Shown piece after piece: positions 43,861 through 52,592 of a stretch of 64,000 nt of DNA. Made by a program: the position numbers and the translations under genes. The stretch's first letter is position 1, and each line of letters opens with the position of its first letter. This DNA is from Nonomuraea typhae (GTDB lineage: Bacteria > Actinomycetota > Actinomycetes > Streptosporangiales > Streptosporangiaceae): positions 167,848 to 231,847 of the forward strand of contig NZ_VRLV01000017.1 of the NCBI RefSeq assembly GCF_009760925.1, in the 5' to 3' direction. The notes beneath the pieces were generated by a model, which saw nothing but the letters and a program-made list of their open reading frames with translations, ran no database searches and had not been told where the DNA came from.

Positions 43861-44212
43861 CGGTCGTGGGCGGTGTTGGAAGCCGGGCCCGTCCACGACC
43901 GCGGTGTTTGAGCTGTTGGGTGGGCTCCCCAAGCCCACGGGGGCTGCGACACCGGGGCCAGGTCTGCGTGCTGTGCCCCGGGCCGCGGTACAACCAGCCT
44001 CCCGGTGCTGGGGTTCGGCTGCTGCCGACACTGGGGCTTTGCGCTGGGCACTCCTCTCCCTCGGGAGTCCCGGCGCGGCCATGGGCTACCGGAGTGCGGG
44101 TGGCCCAAGGGGTGGTCGTGGGTGGGATGGCCTGCCCGCCCACGACTACCGATGAGTCGTGGCCAGGTCTCCGCGTCATCTCCGGGTTGATCACCTGTGG
44201 AGACCTGGCCAC
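43861..44212. other. Hairpin-rich non-coding segment (candidate structured RNA or DNA element)
   Basis: Part of a 1.1-kb gap (43721-44842) with no convincing gene. Successive inverted repeats are CGGTCGTGG/CCACGACCG (43861/43902), GTGGGCT/AGCCCAC (43920/43938), CCGGGGC/GCCCCGG (43952/43981), a 16-bp stem with two mismatches (44111-44126 with 44135-44150) and a perfect 14-bp stem GTGGCCAGGTCTCC (44159-44172 with 44199-44212). GTCGTGGGYGG recurs in several arms. It could be a structured RNA, a replication/transfer origin relic, or decayed mobile DNA. Confidence 0.45.
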
Positions 44213-44399
44213 CCGGAACCCGCCGGGTCATGTCCATGGACTCTGCCGCCAGGTTTCGTGCAGGCCCTCGTGGGCGTCCGGGTGCTTACAGGAGGGTGGC
44301 CTTCGAGGGCGTCGATGACCCAGGCGGACTGGACGCGGACTTGGTCGGCGGTGGGCTGGTCGACGTGGTGGTACGCACCAGCGTGACCATCCGCGGCTG

Positions 44400-44670
44400 T
44401 GCGGTTCCAGCAGCCGGTCCGGATCGTAGGAGCCTTGCCGGAGTTGGCAATCGCGAGGTCGATCGCTCCGGCGCGGGTGTCCCCCTCGCGCTGCCGGTAA
44501 CCGATGCGGGAGTCGGTCCGTTCGCTGCTGCGCTCGCCGTGGCCGGCGGTGCTGTCGGCTACGGCCGACGTCAATGTTCGGCCGTGTTCCCTGGCCGTGA
44601 ATCGGAACGGATCCAGGTCACCGGCATCGGTCCGGTTCGCCAGCTACTGCGCGGGCGTCAGAGTGTTTTG
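44400..44670 (-). pseudogene. Decayed IS256/Mutator-type transposase fragment
   Basis: On the minus strand, HGERSSERTDSRIGYRQREG followed by DTRAGAIDLAI (about 44448-44545) matches the N-terminal region of IS256-family transposases (GERSPERxxxRNGYRxRxxDTRAGTIxLAI). After LAI a frame change gives QLRQGSYDPDRLLEP, matching KLRxGSYFPDWLLE, down to about 44405. Upstream, NRTDAGDLDPF may be more of the same protein. The catalytic domain is gone and stops intervene. Confidence 0.6.
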
Positions 44671-44710
44671 TGCAGCCACCGCTGGGCGTGTCAGCGCAGC
44701 CGGCCGCGCT

Positions 44711-44769
44711 CGGCCATCAGGTCTGATGTACGGCCTTCAGGTCTGATGTACGGCCTCAGGTCTGATGCC
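44711..44769. repeat. Three 20-bp direct repeats upstream of sensor kinase
   Basis: CGGCCATCAGGTCTGATGTA (44711-44730), CGGCCTTCAGGTCTGATGTA (44731-44750) and a 19-bp third copy starting CGGCCTCAGGTCTGATG (44751-44769) are contiguous. CAGGTCTG is itself near-palindromic. The 20-bp spacing is about two helical turns, iteron-like. They end 73 bases before the kinase start. Confidence 0.8.
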
Positions 44770-44842
44770 GGGCCTTTCCGGCCGTCCGATTCCGCGTGTA
44801 CGGCTCAGCCGGGAGCCGGAGAGCAGCGCCTACAGTGTTCGT

Positions 44843-45979
44843 ATGATCCGCCGAATCCCGATGGACGTCGTCCTGGCCGTGGCGGTCAGTGGCGTCACCG
44901 TCGTCGGGACCGTGTTCATCGCCCGGGAGTCGCCGCCCGGCCCGCTGCCCCTGTGGCTGGGGCTGGTGCTGCTGGTCGGGATGTCGTTGCCGCTGATGGC
45001 CCGGCAGAGGGCTCCGGTGGCGACGGTCGTGGTGGTGCTTGCGGGTTCGCTGGCGTATCAGGGGCTTGACTTTCCCGGTGGCGCCGCGGCGATTCCGCCC
45101 ATTATTGCCCTGTTCACTGCGGTGGGCCGGGGGCATCGGGTGGCCGGGGTCGCCGGGATGCTGGTCTGGCTGGTGGGCACGCTGGTTCTCGGGTGGCTGG
45201 GGATGCGGGAGCCGGGTGTGCAGGGCACCGTGTGGTTTGTCACCATGCTCATCGCCATCCTGGTTATTGGGGAAATGTCGCGTATCCGGCAGGAGCAGGT
45301 GCGGGCCGAGCGGGCGCGGATGGCGGAGGCCGAGCGGGCCCGGGAAGAGGAGGCCAGGCGGCGGGTGACGGAGGAGCGGCTGCGGATCGCCCGGGAACTG
45401 CATGATCTGCTGGCCCACAGCATCTCGGTCATCAACCTGCAGGCGGGCGTGTCGGAGCATCTGCTTGATCGGGATCCTGAGCAGGCGCGCCGGGCGCTGG
45501 GTGACATTCGCCGCGTCAGCAAGGAGGTCCTGGTCGAGCTGCGGGGCGCGCTCGGGGTGCTGCGGGATGTGGGGGAGGGCGAGCCGCTCGCTCCGGCCCC
45601 GGGCATGGATCGCCTTCCCGAGCTGGTACGGCGGGCACGCTCGGCCGGCATCGACGTGGATCTCCGCCTTCCGGAGGAATCCCGCGAACTCCCCAAGAGC
45701 ATCGATCTGGCGATATATCGGATCATTCAGGAATCGCTGACCAATATCATCAAGCACGCCGGAGCGGCCCGCGCCGAGGTGTCGGTGCGCCGGGAGGCTG
45801 GTGAGCTGCTGGTGGAGGTACGCGACGACGGCGTCGGCGGGATGCCGGGTGAGGGGAACGGCCTGGTGGGCATGCGGGAGAGGGCGATGTCCCTGAACGG
45901 ATCCTTCGCGGCCGGGCCCGTGCCCGGAGGCGGCTTCATGGTCACGGCCCGGCTGCCGCTCAGGGAGCTGGCGGCGTGA
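44843..45979 (+). CDS. NarL-type sensor histidine kinase
   Basis: A 378-residue kinase of the HisKA_3 family. About four or five N-terminal hydrophobic helices (residues 10-140) are followed by a coiled segment (RAERARMAEAERAREEEARR), the dimerisation/phosphoacceptor helix RLRIARELHDLLAHSISVIN (His near 202), and the ATPase domain with IIQESLTNIIKHAGAA, DDGVGG and GLVGMRERA. The ATG at 44843 has no ribosome-binding site and TACAGT upstream, suggesting a leaderless mRNA. It overlaps its response regulator as GTGA. Confidence 0.92.
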   Translation: MIRRIPMDVVLAVAVSGVTVVGTVFIARESPPGPLPLWLGLVLLVGMSLPLMARQRAPVATVVVVLAGSLAYQGLDFPGGAAAIPPIIALFTAVGRGHRVAGVAGMLVWLVGTLVLGWLGMREPGVQGTVWFVTMLIAILVIGEMSRIRQEQVRAERARMAEAERAREEEARRRVTEERLRIARELHDLLAHSISVINLQAGVSEHLLDRDPEQARRALGDIRRVSKEVLVELRGALGVLRDVGEGEPLAPAPGMDRLPELVRRARSAGIDVDLRLPEESRELPKSIDLAIYRIIQESLTNIIKHAGAARAEVSVRREAGELLVEVRDDGVGGMPGEGNGLVGMRERAMSLNGSFAAGPVPGGGFMVTARLPLRELAA

Positions 45980-46656
45980 TCACGGTGGTGCTGGCCGACG
46001 ACCAGCCGTTGATCAGGGCGGGCCTGCGGGCGCTGCTGCACTTCGAGCCCGACATCGAGGTCGTGGGCGAGGCCGCAGACGGCCGCCGCGCAGTGGAACT
46101 GGCCGTCACGTCGCGGCCGGACATCGTTCTCATGGATGTGCGCATGCCGGAGATGGACGGCATCGAGGCCACCCGCCGCATCGCCGAGAATCCCCGGCTG
46201 GACGGGGTGCGCGTGGTCATCCTGACCACGTTCGAGCTCGACGAGTACGTCTTCAAGAGCCTGCGCGCGGGCGCCAGCGGATTCCTGGTCAAGGACACCG
46301 AACCGGCCATGCTCCTGCAGGCGATCCGGGTGGTGGCCGAGGGCGAGGCGCTGCTCACCCCGGGCGTGACCCGGCGCCTGATCGACGAGTACGCGGCCAA
46401 GGTCACCGACGACCGCCCGACCCCCGAGCTGGACGTGCTGACCGACCGCGAGCGCGAGGTGGTCGCGCTGGTCGCAGCGGGCCTGTCCAACCAGGAGATC
46501 GCCGAGCGCATGGTGGTCAGCCCGGCCACCGCCAAGACCCACGTCAGCCGGGCCATGATCAAGCTGCGCGCCCGCGACCGGGCCCAGCTCGTGGTGATCG
46601 CTTTCGAGTCCGGGCTCGTCACCCCCCGCAAGCGCCGGATACCGCAGGGGGAGTAG
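45976..46656 (+). CDS. NarL/FixJ-type response regulator
   Basis: A 226-residue regulator. Receiver domain: VVLADDQPLIRAGLRALLHF with the acidic pocket, phosphoacceptor Asp in IVLMDVRMPEMDG (about residue 54), T in VVILTTFE and K in FLVKDTE. The LuxR-type HTH is LTDREREVVALVAAGLSNQE IAERMVVSPATAKTHVSRAM. The GTG overlaps the kinase stop. The nearest downstream genes are cydAB, 91 bases away, so control of the terminal oxidase is possible but unproven. Confidence 0.93.
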   Translation: MITVVLADDQPLIRAGLRALLHFEPDIEVVGEAADGRRAVELAVTSRPDIVLMDVRMPEMDGIEATRRIAENPRLDGVRVVILTTFELDEYVFKSLRAGASGFLVKDTEPAMLLQAIRVVAEGEALLTPGVTRRLIDEYAAKVTDDRPTPELDVLTDREREVVALVAAGLSNQEIAERMVVSPATAKTHVSRAMIKLRARDRAQLVVIAFESGLVTPRKRRIPQGE

Positions 46657-46747
46657 CCGGCCCTCGCCGCTGCGCCCGGTGCGGTAGCCGGGGAAGTCTT
46701 CTGCGGGCTGACGACCCGTCCGGCCTGGGCTGACAGGCTGCTGGCCC

Positions 46748-48013
46748 ATGGACAACCTGCTGCTGTCGAGGCTGCAGTTCGCGACGACGACCTCGATCCA
46801 TTTCCTCTTCGTCACGTTGACGCTGGGACTGGTTCTGTTCGTGGCGGGCATGCAGACCGCGTACGTGATCACCGGCAATCCGGTCTATCGCCGCATGACG
46901 AAGTTCTGGGGCAAGATCTATGTGGTCAACTACGCGGTCGGCATCGTCACCGGGCTGGTGATGGAGTTTCAGTTCGGGCTGAACTGGAGTGGTTTGTCCA
47001 AGGTGACGGGCAACGTCTTCGGGGTACCGCTGGCGCTGGAGACGGTCATCGCGTTCTTCGCCGAGGCCACCTTCCTCGGCATGTGGATCTTCGGCTGGGA
47101 CCGCATCCGCAAGGGCATCCATCTGACCCTGATCTGGCTGGTCGCGCTGACCGCCTACGTCTCCACCTTCTGGATCATGGTCGCCAACGCGTTCCTCCAG
47201 CACCCGGTCGGCTACGAGATCCGCGGCGACCAGGCATACCTCACCGACTTCGGCGCGCTCCTGACCAACAGCAGCCTCACCGACACGCTGCTCCACGTGA
47301 TCTCGGCGGGCGTCCTGGCCGGCGGATTGTTCGTGGCCGGGGTCAGCGCCTGGCACTTCATCAAGCGCACCACCGAAGTGGACCTCTTCCGCCGGTCGAT
47401 GCGCTGGGGGCTCATCGCCGCAGTGATCGGCGCGCTCGCCGTCATTCACTGGGGCTTCCTGCAAGAGGTCGTGATCGAGCAGAACCAGCCCGCCAAACTG
47501 GCCCAGCTCCAGCCCGAGCCCGGGAGCCTGGCCGCCGTTCGGCAGGCTCTGGCTCAGCAGTTCGGACCCGGCGACTGGGCGCCGCCTTCCTGGATCGCCG
47601 TGCCGTACCAGATCATGATGAACAGCTCCTTCCTGATGGTGCTCGTCCTGTTGGTCCTGCTGGTCCTGCTTTTCCGTAACTGGGTGGTACGGCTGCGCGT
47701 CCCGTTGTACGTGCTCGTGGCCATGGTCCCGTTGCCGTTCGTCGCCGTGATCGCCGGTTGGCTGGTGCGCGAGGTCGGCCGTCAGCCGTGGACCGTCTAC
47801 GGCCTGCTCACCACCGAGAAGGCCGTCTCCGACCTCCCGGCCGCCGTCGTGCTGATCTCCTTCGTCGGGTTCACGCTGGTGCTCGGCACGCTGGCGGTCG
47901 TGGACTATCTGCTGATCGTGCGCTTTGTCCGTAAGGGCCCAGACGACGAGCTCTTCGGGTCCACCCTCGACCGGGTGAGCGCCGCCGAGCGCGCCGGCGT
48001 CCACACCTTCTGA
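46748..48013 (+). CDS. cydA: Cytochrome bd ubiquinol/menaquinol oxidase subunit I
   Basis: A 421-residue membrane subunit carrying haems b558, b595 and d. LLLSRLQFATTTSIHFLFVT gives the N-terminal R-x-Q-F and haem-ligand His 18; FFAEATFLGMWIFGWDR, and the quinol-binding loop end GWLVREVGRQPWTVYGLLTT EKAVS are conserved. The Q-loop is short, as in Gram-positive CydA. About nine helices. It is 12 bases before cydB. The oxidase supports high-affinity O2 respiration. Confidence 0.95.
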   Translation: MDNLLLSRLQFATTTSIHFLFVTLTLGLVLFVAGMQTAYVITGNPVYRRMTKFWGKIYVVNYAVGIVTGLVMEFQFGLNWSGLSKVTGNVFGVPLALETVIAFFAEATFLGMWIFGWDRIRKGIHLTLIWLVALTAYVSTFWIMVANAFLQHPVGYEIRGDQAYLTDFGALLTNSSLTDTLLHVISAGVLAGGLFVAGVSAWHFIKRTTEVDLFRRSMRWGLIAAVIGALAVIHWGFLQEVVIEQNQPAKLAQLQPEPGSLAAVRQALAQQFGPGDWAPPSWIAVPYQIMMNSSFLMVLVLLVLLVLLFRNWVVRLRVPLYVLVAMVPLPFVAVIAGWLVREVGRQPWTVYGLLTTEKAVSDLPAAVVLISFVGFTLVLGTLAVVDYLLIVRFVRKGPDDELFGSTLDRVSAAERAGVHTF

Positions 48014-48025
48014 AGGAGACGACCC

Positions 48026-48976
48026 ATGGAACTCCTCTGGCCGATCCTGCTTGGCCTGCTGTTCGCCGGATATTTCGTGGTGGACGGATTCGACATCGGC
48101 GCCGGGATGCTGCTGCGCCGGCTCGGCGGCACTGAATACGAGCGGCGCGTCACGCTCACCTCCATCGGGCCGTTCTTCCTGGGCAACGAGGTGTGGCTGG
48201 TCGCCGTCGGCGGTGTGCTGGCCGGGGCCTTCCCGGTGATGAAGGATCATCTGCTGGGCGGGTTGTATCTGCTGATCGTGGCCGGGTTGCTCATCTGGGT
48301 GGTGCGTGATGCGGCGATCTGGTTCCGCAGCCGCCGGCCGTCCCCGCGCTGGCGCCGCGGCTGGGACACGATGCTGACCTCCTCGAGCTGGGTGTTCGCC
48401 GTGTTCTGGGGCTTGCTCGTCGGCACGCTGCTGACCGGGCCGCCGCCGCTGACCGGCCGCTGGCTCGTCGCCGGGCTGGACGCCGCCCTGTGGGCGGTGG
48501 TGATGGTGCTGCTGTTCGCCACCCATGGCGCGGCCTTCCTCTCCGTCCGCTACCCCGCTTCGCTGGCTGCCGGTCCCGCCGGTCTGGCCGTCCGCCTGGC
48601 CCGCCCTGCCGCCGTTCTGCTGGGCTTCGCGTCACTTGTCCAGCTCGTGGTGCCTGGCTCGGGATTCGGCACGCGTGTCCTCATGGCCGCGCTCGGGGTG
48701 CTCGCCGCCGCCGGACTCCTCGCCGTCCCGGCCGTGCTGTCTCGATCGTGGTACGGCGCGGCCGTCGCGTTGACCGCCTTCGCGACTGCGTCTCCGGCGG
48801 TGACGGTGGGGGTTCGGCTGGCTGGGAGCATGTCGGGGGTCGCTGCGGATGTGGCGACATTGCGGGTCTTGGGCGGGTTCCTTCTCGTGGTGGTGCCGGT
48901 GTTGGCGATCATGCAAACCTGGATGTGGTGGACGTTCCGCCGCCGGGTGGACGCCGGCACCGTGGTGTTCTTCTGA
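48026..48976 (+). CDS. cydB: Cytochrome bd oxidase subunit II
   Basis: A 316-residue membrane subunit. LLGLLFAGYFVVDGFDIGAG MLLRRLG is the CydB signature (L-x-G-Y-x-x-L-D-G-F-D-L-G-x-G), followed by FFLGNEVWLVAVGGVLAGAF P, and about eight helices. GAAGGAG lies before the ATG. The cydCD ABC genes that often follow are not present; radC lies convergent. Confidence 0.94.
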   Translation: MELLWPILLGLLFAGYFVVDGFDIGAGMLLRRLGGTEYERRVTLTSIGPFFLGNEVWLVAVGGVLAGAFPVMKDHLLGGLYLLIVAGLLIWVVRDAAIWFRSRRPSPRWRRGWDTMLTSSSWVFAVFWGLLVGTLLTGPPPLTGRWLVAGLDAALWAVVMVLLFATHGAAFLSVRYPASLAAGPAGLAVRLARPAAVLLGFASLVQLVVPGSGFGTRVLMAALGVLAAAGLLAVPAVLSRSWYGAAVALTAFATASPAVTVGVRLAGSMSGVAADVATLRVLGGFLLVVVPVLAIMQTWMWWTFRRRVDAGTVVFF

Positions 48977-48987
48977 TCTTCTGGGGG

Positions 48988-49668
48988 TCACGGTGGCTGG
49001 TCGACCGGTGTCTCCAGGGGAATGCGGCGCCAGGCGGTGTCCGTGATGATGAGGTGGTCGAGGAAACGCAGGCCGACGGTGGCGGCGGCTTCGGTCAGGC
49101 GGGCGGTGGCGGCGAGGTCGGCCTGGCTGGGGGTCAGAGAGCCGGTGGGATGGTTGTGGGCCACGCCGAATGTGGCGCCGCCCATCGTGAGGACCGTGGT
49201 GATGATCTCCCGGACCGGGAACGGGGTGTGATCGGCGCCGCCTTCGGTCAGCACGGTCCGGCGAAGGACGCGGCCCTGGTTGTCGCAGACCACGATGACG
49301 AGGCGTTCCCGGGTGAGGCCGCGCAGCATGGGGGCGGTGATGGCGGCCAGGTCGGCGGTACCGGAGATTTTCGGGCGTTCGGGGCCCGACTGTGCCCGCC
49401 GTACCAGATGGAAGGCGGCGGCGACCCGGGCGGCCTTGGCGGGGCCGATGCCCGGGACGGCGAGCAGGCGGTGCGGGTCGGCGCGGGCGAGTTCGCCCAG
49501 GTCGCCGCAGTGCTCGATGACCTGGGTGGCGAGCTCGACCGCGCCGGACCCGCGAAAGCCGGAGCCGAGCAGGACCGCGAGCAGCTCACGGTCGGCCAGG
49601 GCCGCGCCGCCCGCGGCCATGAGCCGCTCGCGTGGACGCTCGTGCGGGGGCAGGTCGTTGACAAGCAC
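48988..49668 (-). CDS. radC: RadC/JAB domain protein
   Basis: A 226-residue RadC-family protein. N-terminal PPHERPRERLMAAGGAALAD and a helix-hairpin-helix LLAVPGIGPAKAARV; the JAMM metalloprotease-like motif is VAHNHPTGSLTPSQAD (H-x-H-x7-S-x-x-D). DNA repair involvement was inferred historically; the true role is uncertain. GTG start at 49668. It is 33 bases downstream of the GH95 stop on the same strand. Confidence 0.88.
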   Translation of the reverse strand: MLVNDLPPHERPRERLMAAGGAALADRELLAVLLGSGFRGSGAVELATQVIEHCGDLGELARADPHRLLAVPGIGPAKAARVAAAFHLVRRAQSGPERPKISGTADLAAITAPMLRGLTRERLVIVVCDNQGRVLRRTVLTEGGADHTPFPVREIITTVLTMGGATFGVAHNHPTGSLTPSQADLAATARLTEAAATVGLRFLDHLIITDTAWRRIPLETPVDQPP

Positions 49669-49700
49669 GTACAGTTTCTATCAACCGCCACCGACAGTAT

Positions 49701-52505
49701 TCACGTGGGTACGATCCGATATTTTGCTCCGGGCTTGGTGGGGATGAGGAGTTTGTCGCCGTGGCGGACCGCCGGGATGGGGCGGGGCCCCAGGAAGACG
49801 CGGACGGGGGAGCGGAAGATGTCATGGCGGAGGGCGGCGAGCCCGGACTTATCGCTGGTTAGGCGTATTTCGGTGGGCTTGTTGGCCTTCCAGGTCAGGC
49901 CGACCGTGTAGGCGCCTCTCGCCCGCAGGCCGTCCACCGAGCCTTCGGGCCAGGCGGCGGGCAGGGCGGGGAGCAGATCGATTAGGTCCAGGTGGGATTG
50001 GAGCAGCATCTCGGTCATACCCGCAGTTGCGCCGAAATTTCCGTCGATCTGGAAGGGCGGGTGCGTGTCCCACAGGTTGGGCAACGTACTCGTCTTCAAC
50101 TGGTCGCCGAGGAGCTTGTGGGCGCGGTTGCCGTCCAGCAAGCGTGCCCAGAAGTTGATTTTCCAGGCTTTGCTCCATCCGGTGCCCGCGTCGGTACGGG
50201 CGTTCAGGGATACCTTGGCGGCTTCAGCGTATTCAGGGGTGGTGCGTGGGGAGATCTGGTAGCCCGGGTGCAGCGCGTACAGGTGAGAGACGTGGCGGTG
50301 CGTCTCGTTCGGATCGTCGCGGTCTTCCTTCCACTCCTGCAGCTGGCCCCACTTTCCGATGCGGAGACCGGGATCCAGCTTCTTGAGCGTCTTGTGGGCC
50401 TTCGCGGCGAACGCCGGGTCGCCGGTCAGCAGCGCCGCATCCCTGACCTCGGTGAACAACTGCCACAGGATCTCCTGCGACATCGACGCGCCGGCCACCG
50501 ACGGGCCGAGTTCGGGCGAGCGGCTCGGGATGGCCACGAGCTTGCCGTCGCGCGGGTCGGTCCGCAGGAAGTCCAGCCAGAAGAGCGCCGCCTCCTTCAT
50601 CAGCGGATAGGCGGTGCGCTCGAGGAAGGCCCGATCGCGGGTGAAGCGGTAGTGGTCGTACATCTGCGTGGCCAGCCACGCGCCGGATTCGGGGAAGAAA
50701 TAGGCGGGGTGATCCCAGGCGCCGGTGTGGCCGAAAACATTGGAGGCGTGATGGGCGACGAACCCGCCCGCGCCGTACATCTGCCGGGCCGTTATCCGTC
50801 CCGGCTCACGCAGTCCCTCGACATATCGGGCGAACGGCTCGAACGTCTCGCTGAGGTTGGTCATCTGCGCGGGCCAGTAGTTCATCTGCAGGTTGATGTT
50901 GACGTGGTAGTCCGACTGCCAGGGTGGCGCCTCATGGACATTCCAGACACCTTGCAGGTTGGCGGGGAGTGAACCCGGCCTGGAGGAGGACATCAGCAGG
51001 TATCTGCCGAACTGGAAATAGAGCTGCTCAAGGGCACGATCGGCCGGCGCTGCCGTGCCGTACGAGGCTAGAAGCTCGTCGGTCGGTACGGCCGGCATCA
51101 CACCGCCCAGATCCACCTTCACCCGGTCGAACAACGCGCGGTAGTCGGTCTGATGTCGGGCGAGGAGGGTTTCGTACCCTGTGGCGGCTGCTCTGTCTAT
51201 CTGCGTGGTGACCTTGGTGTGCGGGTCTTCGCCACGATATTTCGGATATGTCGGGGCATAGTCGGTGGCTGCGGCCAGGATGAAGATCACTTCGTCGGCG
51301 CCGGCTATCGTCACCGAGCCGTCCGGTCCGTCTGTGCGCACGCCGCCCTGGTTGATCAGTTGGAGTTGTGTCTCGTACCGCATGGCGTTGCCGGTCAGGG
51401 CGCCGCTTACCGTGATGCGGCCGTTGGTGGCGGTGGCGGTTCTGGTGCGGTTGGCCGGAGTGGGGATGGCGGCTGTGAAGCCAAGCTTGCCGGGTTTGTC
51501 CGCCGTCAGCCGGCCGACGATCACGCCATCCGGTGCGGAAGCGAAGTACTCCCTGGTAAACCGCGTATCTCCCACTGTGTACGTGACTCCGGCCACCGCG
51601 CGGGAGATATCCAGAAATCTGCGGTATTCCACTGCTTCGGCGGTTTGCTGGAAGGTCAGCCGGACGTCCCCGAAGCTCTGATACGCGCCGAACCTGCGGT
51701 GACGCGGCGAGTCGGACTTGTGGCCCAAAGCGGCTAGGACGTCCTCTGGCTTGATGCCGCCTTCCTTCCCAATGCGGTCGCGGATCGCCTCGAGCGCGCC
51801 TGGCCGTGGTGTGTCCCAATTGCCGAAGTTGTAGCCGCTGACTCCTGGTCCGCCGGTCCATAGGGTCTTCTCGTTGAACTGCAGTCGTTCCGCCGCCACC
51901 CCGCCGAACACCGTCGCGCCGAGGGCGCCGTTGCCGATGGGCAGCGACCGCTGCTCCCAGCCGCTGGTGGAGTCGGGCGCGGGCTCGTCGAACCACAGCG
52001 TGTACGGCGCGGCGTTCGTGGGTTGGTGGGGATTCGTGGAATTCGCGCTGGTTGGGGCGGTGGGGGTCATGCTTGCCGGCAGTTCATGACGTGTGTCTGT
52101 TGATACGCCTCTTGGGGCAGGTGTGCCGGCGTCTGCCGGGCCACCTCTGGGGATCGGTGCGCCTACGGGGATCCCTCTGGGGGCCGGTGCGCCTATGGGG
52201 ATCCCTCTGGGGATCGGTGCGCCTATGGGGATCCCTCTGGGGGCCGGTGCGCCTATGGGGATCCCTCTGGGGGCCGGTGCAGCTATGGGGATCCCTCTGG
52301 GGACCGGCGCAGCTATGGGGATCGGGGCACCTGCAGCTACGGGGATCCCTCTGGAAGGCGGAGCGCCCTTGGCTGCCTGGGTCTGTTGGGTGGCCGGAAC
52401 ATCTGTGCCCGCCGGTGCACCTCCGGCCCGAATGTCTGCCCCCGCCGGAGGTGCCACCAGCATTGCCGCGATCATGGTCGTTCCCGCCAGTACTCGTGGG
52501 CTCAT
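49701..52505 (-). CDS. Secreted GH95 glycoside hydrolase (alpha-L-fucosidase/galactosidase-like)
   Basis: A 934-residue exported glycosidase. The signal peptide is MSPRVLAGTTMIAAMLVAPP AGA; residues about 58-121 are a 10-residue PRGIPIGAPA-type repeat linker; the catalytic region begins near 168 (LWFDEPAPDSTSGWEQRSLP IGNGALG). GH95 signatures include RLQFNEKTLWTGGP, SLPANLQGVWN, HVNINLQMNYWP, HRHVSHLYALHPG, DAGTGWSKAWK and FQIDGNFGATAGMTEMLLQS. ATG at 52505 has GGAG upstream; upstream ATG 52520 is less likely. It likely removes alpha-L-fucosyl or galactosyl residues from plant or host glycans. Confidence 0.9.
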   Translation of the reverse strand: MSPRVLAGTTMIAAMLVAPPAGADIRAGGAPAGTDVPATQQTQAAKGAPPSRGIPVAAGAPIPIAAPVPRGIPIAAPAPRGIPIGAPAPRGIPIGAPIPRGIPIGAPAPRGIPVGAPIPRGGPADAGTPAPRGVSTDTRHELPASMTPTAPTSANSTNPHQPTNAAPYTLWFDEPAPDSTSGWEQRSLPIGNGALGATVFGGVAAERLQFNEKTLWTGGPGVSGYNFGNWDTPRPGALEAIRDRIGKEGGIKPEDVLAALGHKSDSPRHRRFGAYQSFGDVRLTFQQTAEAVEYRRFLDISRAVAGVTYTVGDTRFTREYFASAPDGVIVGRLTADKPGKLGFTAAIPTPANRTRTATATNGRITVSGALTGNAMRYETQLQLINQGGVRTDGPDGSVTIAGADEVIFILAAATDYAPTYPKYRGEDPHTKVTTQIDRAAATGYETLLARHQTDYRALFDRVKVDLGGVMPAVPTDELLASYGTAAPADRALEQLYFQFGRYLLMSSSRPGSLPANLQGVWNVHEAPPWQSDYHVNINLQMNYWPAQMTNLSETFEPFARYVEGLREPGRITARQMYGAGGFVAHHASNVFGHTGAWDHPAYFFPESGAWLATQMYDHYRFTRDRAFLERTAYPLMKEAALFWLDFLRTDPRDGKLVAIPSRSPELGPSVAGASMSQEILWQLFTEVRDAALLTGDPAFAAKAHKTLKKLDPGLRIGKWGQLQEWKEDRDDPNETHRHVSHLYALHPGYQISPRTTPEYAEAAKVSLNARTDAGTGWSKAWKINFWARLLDGNRAHKLLGDQLKTSTLPNLWDTHPPFQIDGNFGATAGMTEMLLQSHLDLIDLLPALPAAWPEGSVDGLRARGAYTVGLTWKANKPTEIRLTSDKSGLAALRHDIFRSPVRVFLGPRPIPAVRHGDKLLIPTKPGAKYRIVPT
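50034..50041. repeat. GAAATTTC palindromic word, copy 5
   Basis: GAAATTTC in the GH95 gene, context GCGCCGAAATTTCCGTCG. It falls in the conserved D-G-N-F-G motif, written with the rare codon AAT, so selection on the protein can explain part of it. Confidence 0.5.
52141..52330. repeat. 30-bp coding tandem repeat in GH95 linker
   Basis: Units of 30 bp starting ATCCCTCTGGGGGCCGGTGC (plus strand) begin at 52171, 52201, 52231, 52261 and 52291, with partial copies at both ends. They encode the 10-residue repeat PRGIPIGAPA/I on the minus strand. Copies are 90% or more alike, so expansion is recent compared with the intergenic repeats. Confidence 0.9.
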
Positions 52506-52592
52506 CGCCACTCCATACATCGGAGGTATTATCGTGACGATAACCACGAAATGCTGCACGATCTAGACTTGATTGCGTTGAGGTCCGATGAA

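Noticed and set aside
43602..44237. A 211-codon minus-strand gene in the hairpin-rich gap
   Set aside because: The translation is Pro/Ser/Arg-rich without hydrophobic periodicity or a family match, and competing frames of similar length exist on both strands.
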